Source: JAAYXS01 sp043820985
GTDB lineage: Bacteria; Planctomycetota; Phycisphaerae; UBA1845; Fen-1342
Length of the DNA stretch: 16,139 nt
Assembly (NCBI GenBank): GCA_043820985.1
Contig: JBDRDH010000115.1
Coordinates: 1-16,139, forward strand
Direction of reading: 5' to 3'
Shown here: positions 15,179 to 16,139 of the stretch, in pieces
How positions within the stretch are numbered: the stretch's first letter is position 1
Layout of the letters: each line of letters opens with the position of its first letter
Made by a program: the position numbers and the translations under genes
The notes under the pieces: generated by a model
Seen by the model: only the letters and a program-made list of their open reading frames with translations
Databases searched by the model: none
What the model was told of the DNA's origin: nothing

Positions 15179-15203
15179 TACTAGACTTAATCGACCGGTT
15201 CAA
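15175..15203 (-). promoter_or_regulatory. Candidate promoter of the ROK/GlmU-like/ligase/carrier operon
   Basis: On the minus strand TTGAAC (15203-15198) and TATTGT (15180-15175) are 17 bases apart, each matching four of six consensus bases. The start would fall near 15168, giving a leader of about 35 bases. The surrounding sequence is clearly more AT-rich than the flanking genes. Confidence 0.4.
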
Positions 15204-15206
15204 TAA
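15187..15206. promoter_or_regulatory. Candidate ROK operator (imperfect palindrome)
   Basis: A 20-base imperfect palindrome with seven of ten pairs matching: TTA...TAA at the outer ends and a perfect ACCGGT core at 15194-15199. It overlaps the proposed ROK -35 and ends eight bases before the proposed nagB -35 at 15214. Operators of NagC/Mlc-type ROK proteins are AT-flanked palindromes of similar size, so placement and shape fit a site controlling both directions. The binding itself is inferred. Confidence 0.4.
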
Positions 15207-15213
15207 CTCATGC

Positions 15214-15242
15214 TTGATTTGTTCCGTAATCCGACTTAAATT
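15214..15242 (+). promoter_or_regulatory. Candidate nagB promoter
   Basis: TTGATT (15214-15219) and TAAATT (15237-15242) with a 17-base spacer. Transcription would start near 15249, leaving a leader of about 50 bases before the ATG at 15300. The hexamers match four of six consensus bases each. Confidence 0.4.
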
Positions 15243-15299
15243 GTATTGCTATCCCTTGTGGGCCGAGGGCCGTCCGGAAAGTGCCAGGAGCTGACTAAC

Positions 15300-16100
15300 A
15301 TGGAAATCATCATCACCGAGACCACCGACCAGATGAGTCGACTCGCGGCCGATATGATCGAGAGACAATTACTGCGCAAACCCAGCAGTGTGCTGGGCCT
15401 GGCGACCGGCTCGACCCCGACCGGGCTGTACCAGGAATTGGTCCGCCGGCATAAAGAGGAAGTCCTGGATTTCTCAAAAGTCATCAGCTTCAACCTCGAT
15501 GAATACCTGGATCTCTCGCCATCACATTCCCAGAGTTATCGCTACTTCATGGACCAGCACCTCTTCAACCATGTCAATATCGACGCCTGCAATATCCACG
15601 TACCTTATGGCCATGCCGAGGAGGTCGAGGAGTTCTGCGAGTGGTACGAGCAGGAAATCAAGCGGGCTGGCGGCATCGACCTCCAGATCCTCGGCATCGG
15701 CGCCGATGGGCATATCGCCTTCAACGAGCCCGGTTCCTCCCTCGGCTCACGCACACGCCTGAAAACCCTTACCCGCCAGACCATTGAAGATAACTCTCGT
15801 TTCTTTGACGACCCCGAGGAGGTCCCGCGTTTCGCCATCACCATGGGTGTCGGCACTATCCTGGAAGCCGAAAGAATCCTGCTGCTGGCTAGCGGCGCCA
15901 ATAAGGCCGCCATCGTCGCCCAGGCCATCGAAGGCCCCATAACTGCCCAGGTCTCCGCCAGTGCCCTGCAAATGCACCGTGAGGTAACTGTCATCGTCGA
16001 TGAGCAGGCCGGCTCTCAACTCAAACGTGCTGACTACTATAAGTGGGTCTTCCAGGAGAAAAAACGCCTCATCCCCCGCATGGTCGGAAAAATTACCTGA
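15300..16100 (+). CDS. nagB: Glucosamine-6-phosphate deaminase
   Basis: The protein has 266 residues, the same length as the Escherichia coli enzyme. It converts glucosamine-6-phosphate to fructose-6-phosphate and ammonia in the cytoplasm, the step that sends amino sugars into glycolysis. Visible motifs are LGLATGSTPTGLY (32-44, phosphate loop), FNLDEYL with Asp67 (the proton-transfer base; Asp72 in E. coli), and LGIGADGHIAFNEPG with Asp136, His138 and Glu143, the catalytic triad. SRTRLKTLTRQT (150-161) keeps Arg153 and Lys155, which correspond to residues of the GlcNAc-6-P allosteric site in the E. coli enzyme. AGGAG lies nine bases before the ATG. It is divergent from the ROK regulator and followed by a strong hairpin. 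No nagA (deacetylase) gene is in this window. Confidence 0.97.
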   Translation: MEIIITETTDQMSRLAADMIERQLLRKPSSVLGLATGSTPTGLYQELVRRHKEEVLDFSKVISFNLDEYLDLSPSHSQSYRYFMDQHLFNHVNIDACNIHVPYGHAEEVEEFCEWYEQEIKRAGGIDLQILGIGADGHIAFNEPGSSLGSRTRLKTLTRQTIEDNSRFFDDPEEVPRFAITMGVGTILEAERILLLASGANKAAIVAQAIEGPITAQVSASALQMHREVTVIVDEQAGSQLKRADYYKWVFQEKKRLIPRMVGKIT

Positions 16101-16115
16101 CCGGCCCCAAACGTA

Positions 16116-16139
16116 GCGGCCGCCCTCAGTGGCGGCCGT
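16116..16139 (+). terminator. Probable nagB transcription terminator hairpin, T-tract beyond the window edge
   Basis: CGGCCGCC (16117-16124) and GGCGGCCG (16131-16138) form a perfect eight-base GC stem with a six-base loop CTCAGT, starting 16 bases after the nagB stop. A G-T pair could extend it. The window stops at the stem, so the T-run that would confirm an intrinsic terminator cannot be seen. Confidence 0.6.

Noticed and set aside
1..16139. CRISPR arrays, tRNA/rRNA genes, insertion sequences, phage or toxin-antitoxin genes
   Set aside because: I looked for regular spaced repeats, transposase or integrase motifs and tRNA-like folds in the gaps and found none; nearly all sequence is accounted for by metabolic and exported-enzyme genes.

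Overview
The window is GC-rich, densely coding bacterial chromosome. It holds eleven protein genes, the first of which runs off the left edge, and the longest non-coding gap is about 165 bases. I see no tRNA, rRNA, CRISPR array, insertion sequence or phage gene. The gene set is a GH9 glycanase with a CelD-type N-terminal domain, a GH38-like enzyme, several lipoprotein or exported hydrolases, a GlmU-like protein of the type best known from Bacteroidetes and Planctomycetes, and an ADP-forming acyl-CoA ligase. This suits a polysaccharide-degrading member of the PVC group, perhaps a Phycisphaerae-like planctomycete. That placement is inference from gene content only.

Layout. (1) Positions 1-4308, minus strand: a tight operon transcribed right to left, with gaps of 18-30 bases, encoding a lipoprotein alpha/beta-hydrolase, a GH38-like glycosidase, a lipoprotein peptidoglycan-amidase-fold protein and a GH9 glycanase. 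All appear to be exported. (2) Positions 4455-6143, plus strand: a divergent gene for an exported NlpC/P60 cell-wall peptidase. Its N-terminal half looks like an N-acetylmuramoyl-L-alanine amidase (Amidase_3) domain that has lost its zinc ligands. (3) Positions 6144-8995, minus strand: a two-gene unit of a tandem-domain GT2 glycosyltransferase followed by an ASKHA-fold (ROK/BadF-like) sugar kinase. (4) Positions 9087-10010, plus strand: a tandem GNAT acetyltransferase. (5) Positions 10053-15134, minus strand: a four-gene operon of ROK-family regulator, GlmU-like nucleotidyl/acetyltransferase, ADP-forming acyl-CoA ligase and acyl carrier protein. (6) Positions 15300-16100, plus strand: nagB, divergent from the ROK gene, followed by a GC-rich hairpin at the window end.

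How it may work together. The common theme is amino sugars and cell-wall or polysaccharide glycans. Exported enzymes would release glycan and peptidoglycan fragments, the kinase could phosphorylate released sugars, and NagB would convert glucosamine-6-phosphate to fructose-6-phosphate and ammonia. The ROK protein is a plausible amino-sugar sensor controlling both nagB and its own operon, which carries the opposing (UDP-GlcNAc-forming) type of enzyme. The AT-rich 165-base gap between them carries promoter-like hexamers and an imperfect palindrome overlapping the regulator's -35.

The most unusual points are the degenerate-amidase/NlpC fusion, the placement of a lone acyl carrier protein and an acyl-CoA ligase in a regulator/GlmU-like operon, and the ROK regulator that keeps its zinc site but has lost kinase residues.
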